Assembly: GCA_034698045.1 (NCBI GenBank) | Contig: JAQGAU010000132.1 | Location: 1-38,867 of the forward strand | Source: Paramacrobiotus richtersi | Lineage: Eukaryota > Tardigrada > Eutardigrada > Parachela > Macrobiotidae | Reading direction: 5' to 3' | Length of the DNA: 38,867 nt | Part shown: in pieces, positions 1 to 9,789 of the stretch | Layout of the letters: each line of letters opens with the position of its first letter | Numbering within the stretch: position 1 is the first letter of the stretch | Position numbers and translations under genes: made by a program | Notes under the pieces: model-generated | The model's database searches: none | The model's input: the letters and a program-made list of their open reading frames with translations, nothing else | Told to the model about the DNA's origin: nothing

Positions 1-260
1 GTTGAGTATAGAGGACGCGCCCTCTACTACTTCCGGTCTTTCGGTACCGTGACCGACGGGACGGACAAAATATCCAGAGGACGCGCCATCTACTACTTCC
101 GGTCTTTCGGCACCGTGACCGACGGGACGGACAAAATATCCAGTTTTGTTGAGTATAGAGGACGCGCCCTCTACTACTTCCGGTTTATCCGATACCGTGA
201 CCGACGGGACGGACAACAAAACCATTTTCATTGAATATAGAGGACCTCCGCTACGCTTCG
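1..260. repeat. minisatellite of ~66-77 bp units (array edge)
   Basis: Three near-identical copies run head to tail (1-77, 78-143, about 148-213), with a partial fourth from about 228. Each carries 'gaggacgcgcc', 'ctactacttccggt' and 'gaccgacgggacggac'. The second copy lacks the 'gttgagtata' leader. The array is cut by the window edge, so its size is unknown. Short reading frames through it are by-products of the repeat and I do not call them genes. Confidence 0.85.
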
Positions 261-1164
261 GTCGACAATCCATTTCGGCTGCGCCTGGAACTGTCACATT
301 AAATAACCCGCCAGCGCCTGGTACAAACCAGAAAGAGTGTGACTTATGAGCTAAAACCCGGCACCTATCAAGAATCGATTTAAAGATATGGGATTTCGGA
401 AATTATTTCTGACCTCCAGTCAGCGAGGGTAGCATGTTGCCATTTTGGCATCCATGGCCCACGGGCCTGATCCCAATTTTACGGTACATACTAAAACTAA
501 TTTTTTTCACATTCGCCACGAAAGTTCGTCTATCTTAAAAGCACAAGCGCAAGCACTGTTGTACTGTCTATGGCTTTGCCTATTAAACTTTTTAATTAAA
601 ATACAGACTATGGTCAGTTTCGCTAGGGCTATACGCTCGGGAACGTCTGGCGGTGCTCCGAATGACCAATGGGCAGTTTTAAAAATTGTTTTCTGATTTG
701 TGAGAAAAATCATTTTAAAAATCGACTTTTATGGAGTAATAAGCAAGTTCCCTGACTTTTGCAAATTTAGATGACCTTACCAGTATAGAAAACAAAATAA
801 GACTTTCTTGCTTCGCAGACTTTACAAATTAACTATTACAGGAATTTTCTGTATGCTCTGTATTCTAATAATATTCCCCCTAGTAAGCCTTTTCCTCTGA
901 ACTGAGCTGTGGTTCCTTTAAATAACTAACTAACTGGCCAATGTTGCTCACTTACAAGCCTGTTCCTATATCGAATGAATGCTTGCTCCGCCATGGTCAG
1001 AAAGTGGCGCGATGTGGTTCGATGTGGCAGATGTTGTGCAAATTATACCGGCACGGCTGAAATCCACGTGTGCCAGAGTGAGAAACGACAATCCACGGTC
1101 AAAACAGGTGTCTCTCATAAAATAAGGTCACAGGATGCATAGTAGGCAAAGGACAAATGATCAA
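261..1164. other. intergenic, no supported feature
   Basis: No reading frame here has codon structure, domains or splice signals that I recognise. The longest open stretch (445-696, +) has no recognisable motif. Confidence 0.5.
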
Positions 1165-1559
1165 TTAGTATATACAGTAGAAGGGCGTTTTCTTTGCTTG
1201 TTCCTCATTTTTTTAAGTTTCTCTGAAAAGTTGTTTGGGCAAGTTCATTCTGACAAGAGCTTCAGTTTTGCGCGGAATGCTGACAACCGCACGTATTGCC
1301 ACACTTAATTGTCCAAAACGTCAAAACTCCATCACAAATCCGTGTCACGTTGGCAGTGAGTGACCCTGTAGTTTCAACATGTTTCGCAGAGAATTCATCG
1401 TGCTGCGTGTACATTATTTAATCAAAAAAGCATGTTTCTTAGTTAGAGTCTTGCACGCACTTCATTCGGTTTGGAACCGCAGCGGTCGATATCCAAGGCT
1501 GGGATTTTCGAAGAGTGTCGAGAGCTGTTTTGGGCCAGAAACAAATCCCAGTCCGGGCC

Positions 1560-1568
1560 TATAAATAT
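1560..1568 (+). promoter_or_regulatory. candidate TATA box for the GPCR
   Basis: TATAAATAT lies about 435 bp upstream of the GPCR start codon, implying transcription from about 1590 and a 5' leader of about 410 nt. The whole segment is missing from the second GPCR copy. This is inference from sequence; an intron in the leader cannot be excluded. Confidence 0.4.
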
Positions 1569-2002
1569 ATCGGGTTGTGTACACAGGAGGAAGAAGGATC
1601 CTGCACTGAGCGTATAACGCATGTAGCTTGTGGTCGACGGCTCACGTGCACGATCATTCTAAGGGATACATTGAAGATATGTACCTGAGGGCGTAAACCG
1701 GAAAGAGTGTCCCCGAAGTACTTAACCTTTTCATACGACAGTAAGTGAATGAATCAACCTCGTGCATTGCTTTAATCGGAGACTGCGGAGTATTTTCCCT
1801 CAACAGACTTTCTTTTCGACGTACTAAGGATAATACTTGTACATACTGAATGCGATCCAGCAACGCACTTCTAAAAATATTGTTTATCTGGCCGTTATTA
1901 ATATCCTTTAAGCTTTCCGTAGCTCCCAATCTCATGCAACACTTGCATGCTCTTACTAACTTCTAAAGCTCCGTCCGGGAAATCGCAGTTTCACGCAAAT
2001 CC

Positions 2003-2983
2003 ATGCAGCGTATCATAGGCTTGACTTCTTCCCCAAATTCATCAGCGGGTAACTCGACAGCCGTGCTGCTAAAGCCTTCGAGCAACTTCACGACGGATTA
2101 CGGTTCTTCTGTTGGCCTCATCAGCTTGACAAGCATAACTTTACTGTTCAAAGTTGTTGTGCTCGTGATTCTGCTCAAGGAACGAAATCTGCGTACAGCT
2201 TTTAACGTGTACCTCATCGTTCTATTGAGCAGCAACATCGTCGCCGTCGGAGCGCTCAACACAATGAACTTGCTGACCGATGGATTTCGTACTTGGCTCA
2301 CTGGAAGTCCCGCTTGCACATTCAACATATACAACCGCTACCTAATCGTCCCGATAACATTTCATGTTCATGCCTTGATCAGTCTCAACCGGGCGTGGGC
2401 TTTGTTTCGTCCGATATCATATAAACGCCACCATACCTACAAAATTGCTTGGCTAATATGCCTCGTAATGGTGATTTACGTTCATATTATCGAAGTGCCT
2501 GGGGTTATGTTGGATGCCGTATACTATCGCCTTCCGTTAGAGAAGGGTTGTTGGGTGAATCGCAAAGCGCAGTTTACATGGCATTTATTCGGCACGATTG
2601 TGACATATGATGTTCCCAAGCTGACGATGCCCTTTATGTACCCGATCTTGTTTTGGAAACGACTGCAGAGAAGAAACGCTGCCAATGCCATACGATCCAA
2701 CACTGTCTCTGCCGCGGCGGACAGTACGCCACTGGGTATTAGACGGCGAAGACATGCTTCCCGACCGTTTGTTTTATTGACGTTACTAACGATCAGCGCG
2801 GTTATCTGCTGGATTCCTGGTCTGGTTTATTTCGCATTGTTGGACTATTATCCGGCGAGTCAGTACGAAAGCCTGAACAAGATACAAATGGCTTTGTATC
2901 CGTTACAAGCGCTGATGGATCCGATACTGTGGTGCGTCAGTATCAGCAGTTTGGGTAACTGTATTTCCGGGAGACCCGAATAA
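2003..2983 (+). CDS. rhodopsin-like seven-transmembrane receptor (orphan GPCR), 326 aa
   Basis: Probably a plasma-membrane class A GPCR; the ligand is unknown. The extracellular N-terminus has three N-glycosylation sequons (N12, N17, N28). Helices fall near 36-58, 67-91, 108-134, 147-170, 191-218, 254-280 and 292-315. C105 at the top of helix 3 and C183 in the second extracellular loop can form the usual disulfide. Helix 6 has the CWxP motif (C269-P272). Two class A switches are altered: D-R-Y is N129-R130-A131-W132, and NPxxY is D306-P-I-L-W310. The chosen ATG is the first in the frame and gives a normal N-terminal length. The reading frame is intronless. The cytoplasmic tail is very short (ends SGRPE); compared with the copy at 6402-7323 one base is missing near 2969-2974, which moves the frame onto an early stop. 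The SDR converges from the right. Confidence 0.85.
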   Translation: MQRIIGLTSSPNSSAGNSTAVLLKPSSNFTTDYGSSVGLISLTSITLLFKVVVLVILLKERNLRTAFNVYLIVLLSSNIVAVGALNTMNLLTDGFRTWLTGSPACTFNIYNRYLIVPITFHVHALISLNRAWALFRPISYKRHHTYKIAWLICLVMVIYVHIIEVPGVMLDAVYYRLPLEKGCWVNRKAQFTWHLFGTIVTYDVPKLTMPFMYPILFWKRLQRRNAANAIRSNTVSAAADSTPLGIRRRRHASRPFVLLTLLTISAVICWIPGLVYFALLDYYPASQYESLNKIQMALYPLQALMDPILWCVSISSLGNCISGRPE

Positions 2984-3305
2984 CTGCGCGACGAATTAAC
3001 TGCGTAAAACCTTCACCAGTGCGAAACACACGATACAGCAGCGGATGACGGCTGTTATCCTTACAAAGAAGTTACATATGACTGCCTGGTTCGAGTATCT
3101 AGGCAAACATGCCCCATCTGGAGCTGAACGACGCTGATATCCCTTAATTAGGAGTTAACAGCATATTATAATCATGTTTGTTGCATTTGTTTGCGTATGG
3201 TTTCTTTCCAAAGGTAGCTTGTCATTTTGCGCTTTTGTTTTACTGTTTAGCTTTTCGTTTGTGCTTTGAGAAGTAACTGTCCCTATTCTGTATGGTTCAC
3301 AGTCA

Positions 3306-3311
3306 AATAAA
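3306..3311 (+). terminator. AATAAA polyadenylation signal, GPCR
   Basis: AATAAA lies about 320 nt after the GPCR stop codon and before the LINE-like insertion. It is a plausible 3' end for the receptor transcript. Confidence 0.4.
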
Positions 3312-3441
3312 AACAAACTGCGGTGTTCTTCGCCATTCGAGTTTTTCGTTGTCAACTTTTACACCCAAGTTGACCCAACAGCATGAAAAACTAATGACCG
3401 GTAATCCGCATCAAATCGGAAGATTGTTATTGATTTCACAG

Positions 3442-4139
3442 TTTATACTAAAGGCTTTATTACATAGCAGTTTGCGCTCTGATTTGTTTTTCACAGCTGA
3501 ATGCTACACGAAACGCACACAGTATAATGAAAACACAAAGCCAAACTATAAAGACTGTAACTCTTCGAATCTCTCCGCTCCATCCATAGTGCCCAAAAGG
3601 CACGCTGCATTTCCCCTTTGTAGCACGATGGCCAGGCGCTGCCGCAGAAATTCATAAGACCGGGGTTCGCCTGTTTGTTCTTTCAGGCGTTTACCGATTT
3701 CCTTTACAAGAGAAATGGCAGAGGGGCCCCACGAACCAAAAGTCTCGAAGGCCACTGGAACGAATAAGTATCGTCCTTCCAAATAAGCGTAGCTCCGCGC
3801 CTTTCTTTTCTCTGAATCCTCGGCAGCTGATCCCGCTTCTTTTGATGTTGCTTTCCGGTGGGATATGCATACCGTATCAACACAGGTAAAATCCCAGGCC
3901 ATACATAGCCCTCGTTCCCATGCAAAGGTGGTGTAACCATCAGGCCGCTGATTGGTAGTGTGCGATGTGCCTCTCGGTTCGACTTTTGACGGGTTACCGG
4001 ATGATACCAGTGATCGGCATATAATGTTGTTAATTTCACTGTGGCGGGGAAGTCTTCCTGCAGAGAAATGACACGCGAGACCATGGTGACCAAATTCGTC
4101 CACCTGTACCCCACACTTCTGACATTTGTACTAAAGGCT
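3442..4139 (-). mobile_element. 5'-truncated LINE-like retroelement fragment with target-site duplication
   Basis: An insertion of about 672 bp (3457-4128) is flanked by TACTAAAGGCT at 3446-3456 and 4129-4139. The match extends to 15 bp with one mismatch (3442-3456 and 4125-4139). The paralogous site in unit 2 (around 7640-7656, 'catactacaggctgc') is contiguous and empty, which confirms an insertion. The element lies on the - strand: its reading frame runs from the right end and stops at 3546, followed by about 90 nt of 3' UTR ending 'atgtaataa' at the left junction. Variable-length target duplication and 5' truncation are typical of target-primed LINE insertion. Confidence 0.8.
3546..4128 (-). 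pseudogene. C-terminal fragment of a retroelement polyprotein (Zn motif + nuclease-like region)
   Basis: The frame is open from the element's truncated 5' end to TAG at 3546, giving about 190 codons. It starts with a C-x2-C-G-x-x-V-D-x-x-G-x-H-G-L-x-C zinc motif, followed by R-P-D-G and W-D-x-T-C-V-D-T stretches and a conserved 'LRQRLAIVLQRGNAACLLGT' end. From memory, this series occurs downstream of reverse transcriptase in invertebrate non-LTR retroelements; the E...PD...D spacing resembles a PD-(D/E)xK nuclease, which is inference. No reverse transcriptase domain is present. The frame has no stops, so the insertion may be fairly recent. Confidence 0.6.
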
Positions 4140-5189
4140 GCAGTGTGGGACAGACAATAAGGGTCTTGATATTAACATGTTGCGGAGCGGATAAAATGTG
4201 AATAACACTATCGGCAATGTCGTTTCCGCTGAGCTGCTGATAACCCAGCCATCCCCCTACCGTTGCCGTTTCCGGATTCTGCACATCCGCGAACGCCCTC
4301 TGCGCTATTTCCGTGTCGACCGCGCCCGGACTCAAATCCTACAGAGTCCCGTTCGACACGAATACAAATTATAACAATTAAATTTCATACCGTGATTCGG
4401 ATATTATTCTTGGGCTCCATTGCGCGCACCTCGCGGTGTAATGACTCGGTCAGTGACGTGACCATGTGTTTGCTCCCGACATAAAAATGCAAGTCGTTAT
4501 AATTGACAGCAAAATGTCCTCCGTAGCTGTGTCAAAAGGAAAGCACCGGGTACTTTATTGCAATTGAAAAAAATAATTACAAGGAAGATTCGCGGGATTG
4601 CCCATTTCGCACCTGTTGACATTGATAATGTTACCGTCCATGATCCCATGTTTCTGCATCAGTTTCACTGCTTCTCTCGCACAGATACTTAATCCCAACA
4701 CATTCGCCTGTAATTTCATAAACCGCATTGTAATCAATCAACAGTGTAGAAGGGAGATACAATCAGTCGCATCGAATTTTGTGACCTCCAGTAATTCCCG
4801 CCATTTTTCCGTTCTTCCGCATAGCAAAGGTTCCATTTTAACAATCCCGGCGTTGTTGACAAGCACGTTAACATGTTTATACATCTTCTCAATGTGCTCG
4901 AACATGGCCGTTATTTGATCCGGTTTGCTAACGTCGCACTGCACAGCTTCCACGCTACCAGGACCATTTTCGTACTTCTTTCCTAATTCCTATGTTTTCA
5001 AGCGTATCTTAGGGTGATTGCTGAGATATTCGTACTACATGTACAGACCACACTGACCAGGATTTTTTCCGTATTACGCGCGCAACCAACCACCCGCATC
5101 CACTGCAAGCCAGTGTATCGGCGATTGCATACCCGATCCCAGCGGATGCTCCGGTTACTAAAGCCGTTCTTCCTTTCCACCGATCCAAT
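4036..5189 (-). pseudogene. DHRS11-like short-chain dehydrogenase, copy A (broken exon 1, altered stop)
   Basis: Classical SDR, probably an NADP(H)-dependent carbonyl or steroid reductase by similarity to DHRS11. Exons read on the - strand: 5189-5058, 4989-4786, 4707-4613, 4526-4391 and 4338-4036, all with GT-AG introns. Visible motifs: TGASAGIG cofactor loop, NNAG, N-S before the active site, and Y-V-G-S-K (YxxxK) in exon 4; exon 5 has the S-P-G-A-V segment. Exons 2-5 are open and well conserved. Exon 1 has two lesions: an extra T breaks the start codon (ATTG at 5189-5186), and one base is missing near 5099-5103. The LINE-like insertion removed the original TAA, so exon 5 reads about 33 foreign residues into the element before stopping at 4036. 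Probably non-functional unless the indels are assembly errors. Confidence 0.75.
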
Positions 5190-5439
5190 TGTTACGAGAA
5201 TATTTGCTATTGTGCAAATAAATGTAAATGACTCGAGGTCGTCAAACAGTAGCGGTCGGTCTGGTAGCCACTGTTGTATCGGAGGCAGCTTTACAAGTGC
5301 ACGAAATTTTACAGACAGACAGTCAAGGTGAAAAGTGTTAAAATGGTGCAGTGGATGTACATGTATAACACCTTCAGGGGAAGTGTAGATAACAACCGAG
5401 TTAAGAAACTAAGTATCTGAACTAGCAATCACATATCAC

Positions 5440-5549
5440 GCACAACCAATGACCTTCCTTCCGTTGCGAGCCAGTGCATCGGCAATGGCGTAACCGATCT
5501 CCGCAGAAGCCCCCGGTACCAAGGCAGTTCGTCCATTCCATCGATCCAT
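5440..5549 (-). pseudogene. second SDR exon 1 remnant (unit 1)
   Basis: From an ATG at 5549 the frame begins MDRWNGRTALVPGAS and continues through 'VIGCA' to an early TGA near 5440. The cofactor motif TGxxxGIG is changed to PGASAEIG. Its upstream sequence (5550-6160) matches the upstream region of SDR copy B, so this is the exon 1 still attached to the ancestral promoter. The exon at 5189-5058 is an additional copy. No donor site in the right phase links it to exon 2 at 4989. Confidence 0.7.
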
Positions 5550-6164
5550 TGAAAAGGCGACAGTTTAGTATCTAACAGAATGTATATTCTGTCTGACTTG
5601 CAAGCACACAGAGATATTTACTCCTTTTTCTCCAGTAGAACAAACAATTTTGTAAGTTGCGATTTGATAGATGTACCAATGAAGGTAATGTGAAAGCAAA
5701 CTAAAGGTTTGGAAGGCAATTCAAACACCAGTTTATATTTAAATTCAGAAACGTTTGTTGTGTCACTAAATTCAAATATACACTGCAACTGTTCTGTTAC
5801 TAGCGGGACGCATCGATTGTAGTTATCGTAATGCATGGCTAAAAACGTTGAGCGGCTTGCTTGAAAAAACTGCTTCGGGCAAAACGGGATGAGTTTTACT
5901 ATCGAATTGTGTCGCACTGTTGTGCCCTGTCGCACTGATCACTACCGCTTTATTTAATCCATGATGCATAACTTATTGTCAAGATTCAGCAGACAAGAAA
6001 TTGTACTCTGTGACTAAAGAAAAGTAGGATATGTGGGACAATTTTTAAAACACTTTCGGTAGAAACTTCGGGCTTGGTTCGTCGTTTTTCTATTGCTCTA
6101 CAACAGACTTTTTTTCGAACAAATCGAAGTGCGGATTCTGTACACTAAAAATCTTTTTTATTTG
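5550..6164 (-). promoter_or_regulatory. shared SDR upstream region, unit 1
   Basis: This matches 8716-9320 upstream of SDR copy B over about 600 bp (for example 'gaaaaggcga', 'tgtctgactt', 'agcgggacgcatcg', 'gattctgtacacta'). It should contain the SDR promoter and the spacer to the next GPCR. I see no clear TATA box. The short reading frame at 5618-5935 shows no recognisable product. Confidence 0.4.
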
Positions 6165-6401
6165 TGTATAGAAGGGCGTTCCTTTGCTTATTCCGCATTT
6201 CTTTAAGCTTGCCTGAACAGTCTGTGAAAGTTCATTCTGACAACAGTTCCAGTTTTGCGTGGAATGTTGCCAACCGCACATTACTCTAGGTGCTACCGCA
6301 ATATGTTGTCCAAAATCTTAAAACTCTATCATAAATCCGCGTTAGGTCGACAACAAGGTGTAAAGCGAGTGACCCTGTAGTTTCCATATGTTTCGTTATA
6401 A

Positions 6402-7323
6402 ATGCTTTGTGAGCGCGTACATTATTTGATCAGAAACGTTCTATTGAGCAGCAACATCGTCGCCGTCAGAGCGCTCAACACAATGAACTTGCTGACCGAT
6501 GGATTTCGTACTTGGCAGATTGGAAGTCCCGCTTGCACATTCAACATATACAACCGCTACGTAATTGTCCCGATAACATTTCATGTTCATGCCCTGATCA
6601 GTCTCAACCGGGCCTGGGCATTATTCCGTCCGATATCATATAAACGATACCATACCTATAAAACTGCCTGGTTAATATGCCTTGTAATGGTGATTTATGT
6701 TCATATTATTGAAGTGCCCGGGGTAGCGTTGAATGCTGCATACTATCGCCTTTCGTTAGAGAAGGGTTGTTGGGTGAATCGAAAAGCGCAGTTTACATGG
6801 CATTTATTCGGCACGATTGTGACATATGATGTTCCCAAGCTGACGATGCCCTTTATGTACCCGATCCTGTTTTGAAAAAGACTGCAGAGAAGAAGAGCTG
6901 CCAACGCTATGCGATCCAACACTGTCTCATCCACGACGGACGGTACGCAACTGGGTCTTAGACGGCGAAGACATGCTTCTCGACCGTTTGTTTTTTACTA
7001 ACGATCAGCACGGTTGTCTGCTGGATTCCTGGTTGGTTTATTTTGCATTGTTGGACTATTATCCGGCGAGTCAGTTTGAAATGTTGAATAGCATACAGAT
7101 GGCCCTGTATCCGTTACAAGCACTGATGGATCCGATATTGTGGTGCATCAGTATCAGTAGTCTGGGTGGAAACATTTCCGGGAAGACACGTATAACTGCT
7201 CGTAGGATTAACTGTATAAAAGCAGTACCAATGCGAAACATACGATACAGCAGCAGCTCCTTGAATACAATGGAGTCAATTACCTGGTTTAAGGATTTGG
7301 AAGAACACGTCACATCGAGATGA
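6402..7323 (+). pseudogene. GPCR copy 2, truncated and frameshifted
   Basis: Nearly identical to the receptor at 2003-2983 from helix 2 onward. The sequence corresponding to about 1430-2218 (5' leader, promoter, N-terminus and helix 1) is deleted, joining upstream leader sequence to 'gttctattgagcagc' at 6438. A Trp codon of copy 1 (TGG at the end of helix 5) is TGA at 6873-6875. A 7 bp deletion near 6990-7000 and a 1 bp deletion near 7030 disrupt helix 6. The 3' part (frame ending 7323) keeps helix 7 with D-P-I-L-W, plus a tail of about 45 residues absent from copy 1, probably the original C-terminus. Confidence 0.85.
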
Positions 7324-7642
7324 ACGAAACTAGTCTCCACTAATCAGCAATTAATAATTTTCATAATCATATAAACATGTTTTGCTACAATTGTTTACGT
7401 ACTTTCTTTCCCATGGCGCTTCAGTTGTTTGCCGGCGCTGCTTCTCTTTAGCGTCCAAATTGCCGGTCGTAGACTTTTGAGTAGTAGTACACAGTATTAA
7501 CTATGAATCTCTGATGTACGGTACTCTACTAAAAAACAAACGAGCCAAAGTTCCCGTTGTCCGTTGTCAACTTTTACGTCGAACAGTATGAAAAAAAACC
7601 TGTTAAATCGGAGAAAATGTTATCATTCTACCCTTAAACCGT

Positions 7643-8715
7643 TCATACTACAGGCTGCAATGTGGGACAGACAATAAGGGTCTTGATGTTAACATGTTGC
7701 GGAGCAGACAAAGTGTGAATTACAATATCGGCAATCTCGCTCCCGCTGAGTTGCTGATAGCCCAGCCATCCACCGACCGTTGCCGTCTCGGGGTTCTGCT
7801 CATTCGCGAACGCTCTCTGCGCTATTTCCTTGTCCACCGCGCCCGGACTCAAATCCTACAAAGTTTAGTTACTAAATTAACAAAATTATAACAGTAAATT
7901 TAATTTTCATACCGTGATTCTGATATTGTTCTTGGGCTGCATGGCGCGCACTTCCCGGTGCATTGACTTGGTCAGTGACGTGACCATTTGTTTGCTCCCG
8001 ACATAGAAATGCGGATCGGGATAATTGACAGCGAAATGTCCTCCATAGCTGTCTCAGAAAATAAATGACGTCAAATTATCCCAATTTAAATATTAATTAC
8101 AAGGATGATTCGCGGGATCGCCAGTTTAGTACCTGTTGACATTGATAATGTTACCGTCCATAATTCCTTACTTCTGCATCAACATCACTGCTTTTCTCGC
8201 ACAGATACTTAAGCCCAACACATTCACCTGTAATTCCGAAAGGCAGTGTAATCAGTAACGTAGAGGAAAGATATAAGTTGCACTGGATTTTTATTTATAA
8301 CCTCCAGTAATTCTCGCCATTTTTCCGTTCTTCCAGATAGCAAAGGCTTCATTTTAACAATCCCGGCGTTGTTAACGAGCACGTCGACGTGTTTATGTGC
8401 TCGAACATGGCGTTGATCTGCTCCGGCTTGCTAACATCGCACTGAACCGCTTCCACGCTACCGGGTCCGTCTTCGTGCTTCTTCCCTAATTCCTGTTTTG
8501 TAACATCGACAATGATTTTTTTTGCTCAGTCGAACGGCGTATTTTGATAGCTTGCTATCGCCTTCGGAAAAAGTTAACCTTACAAGAATCTTCTCCGTGT
8601 TGCGCGCACAACCGATGACCTTCATTCCGTTGCGTGCCAGTGCATCGGCAATGGCATAGCCGATCCCCGCAGAAGACCCCGTTACCAAGGCGGTTCGTCC
8701 AGTCCACCGATCCAT
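7643..8715 (-). pseudogene. DHRS11-like short-chain dehydrogenase, copy B (frameshift + nonsense)
   Basis: Exons on the - strand: 8715-8584, 8492-8302, 8227-8133, 8048-7913 and 7855-7643, at the same intron positions as copy A. Exon 1 is intact: ATG, then TGSSAGIG cofactor loop. Exon 4 keeps N-S and Y-V-G-S-K. Exon 5 ends at a normal TGA (7643-7645), showing where copy A should stop. Two lesions: a 13 bp deletion in exon 2 (junction about 8395) shifts the frame before NNAG, and exon 3 has TAA at 8170-8168 where copy A has a His codon. So copies A and B are broken in different places. Confidence 0.8.
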
Positions 8716-9303
8716 TAGGAAAGGCGATCCGTTTCCAATCTAATATGACGAATTTTGTCTGACTTCCCAGTGAACAGAAATACGTGATTCTCTTTCCGCA
8801 GTAATAACAAACGATTGAGTAAATAGTTTATTTGATAGGTGTAACAGTTTCGGCAATGTCCAACCAACACTGAAGCAAACTGGAGTTCTGGAACACAACT
8901 CGAACACCCATCTGCTACGACATTGTAAAAATAAGTTTAGACGCGCCTGTTATGTCGGCATCGAATTAAAAAGACAATGCAGCAGTCGTTACTAGCGGGA
9001 TGCATCGGATGTACAATGTTATCATGCCTGTTTTAAAATGCGAACCGGTTTGTACGAATCTAAACCTGCTTCGGGCAATACATTCCGGTTCATTTCATCC
9101 ATATTGCATTACTAATTTATCATCCTGATCAGCAGACGAAATTATACTGTGTCTAATTACAGTATAAGGAAAACTAGTACTGTACATGCAAGAAATTCTA
9201 TAATACACTTGTGGTAGTAACTTCAGACTTGGTTAGTGATTTTTCTGTTGCTTCGAAAGCAGACGTTTCTTAATCGAGTAAAGCAAAGTGCAGATTCTGT
9301 ACA

Positions 9304-9699
9304 CTATACAATATATTTTTTGTCGGTTTTGCGGTTACGGCAGTAGCACATTATTCCATTACACTTCTGACACTGTCTGTGTATGACCAAGGAAAAGTGC
9401 TTATAAGCACAAAACCCACATTTTCCCAACGCTTTGTTTAAACAAACTGGTTTTCGCTGTGTAGTCTGTACATTTGAGACTGCAAACGTGTGCGGAAGTC
9501 CTTCTTGCCTGAGTTTGAACGATCGTACTGCGATTAAGTTACGTAACCCATATCCGCTGTTCAAACAAAACGTGTGTGCCTGCCGACTTTCAAGTTCAAG
9601 GCAAACATTACTTTGTATAATGCAAGTCATTCTGCCTAATCGTATCGTGTCACCTAGCCGACGGAAGTTAGCATAACTTGTGCACATAAGAAAACACAC
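9304..9699 (-). CDS. unrecognised frame with a Cys-rich C-terminus (possible piggyBac-type relic)
   Basis: An open frame of 131 codons. The last ~40 residues have C-x2-C, then H-R-Q-C-x2-C, then C-Y-C before a basic end. This loosely resembles the Cys-rich C-terminal domain of piggyBac-type transposases, but no catalytic region is visible and the first 80 residues match nothing I know. It sits just outside the duplicated unit. It could be a chance frame. Confidence 0.25.
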   Translation of the reverse strand: MCFLMCTSYANFRRLGDTIRLGRMTCIIQSNVCLELESRQAHTFCLNSGYGLRNLIAVRSFKLRQEGLPHTFAVSNVQTTQRKPVCLNKALGKCGFCAYKHFSLVIHRQCQKCNGIMCYCRNRKTDKKYIV

Positions 9700-9789
9700 A
9701 GCGCATCAGCTGTTCAGTCTAGCTGCAGCGCTTTGCCTATCGCCGACTATTCTTGTTCTCGACATTTCCATGCATAATATTGTACAATA

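Larger units (their letters stand above)
1165..6164. repeat. unit 1 of tandem segmental duplication (GPCR + SDR)
   Basis: The left edge ('agaagggcgtt' plus 'tttgctt' and 'cattctgacaa', 1170-1260) recurs at 6170-6245. The right edge ('gattctgtacacta', about 6135) recurs at 9292. Between these edges the order is the same in both units: a + strand GPCR, then a - strand SDR converging on it, then the shared SDR upstream region. Unit 1 is about 5.0 kb. It is longer than unit 2 because it retains the GPCR 5' part, a LINE-like insertion (3457-4128) and an extra SDR exon 1 (5058-5189). Confidence 0.85.
6165..9320. repeat. unit 2 of tandem segmental duplication (GPCR + SDR)
   Basis: Same gene order and orientation as unit 1, about 3.15 kb long. 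Relative to unit 1 it lacks about 790 bp of the GPCR 5' end, the retroelement insertion and the extra SDR exon 1. Both of its genes carry inactivating changes. Confidence 0.85.

Noticed and set aside
445-713. Opposed frames of 83 (+) and 68 (-) codons
   Set aside because: They mirror each other over the same bases and carry no recognisable motif.
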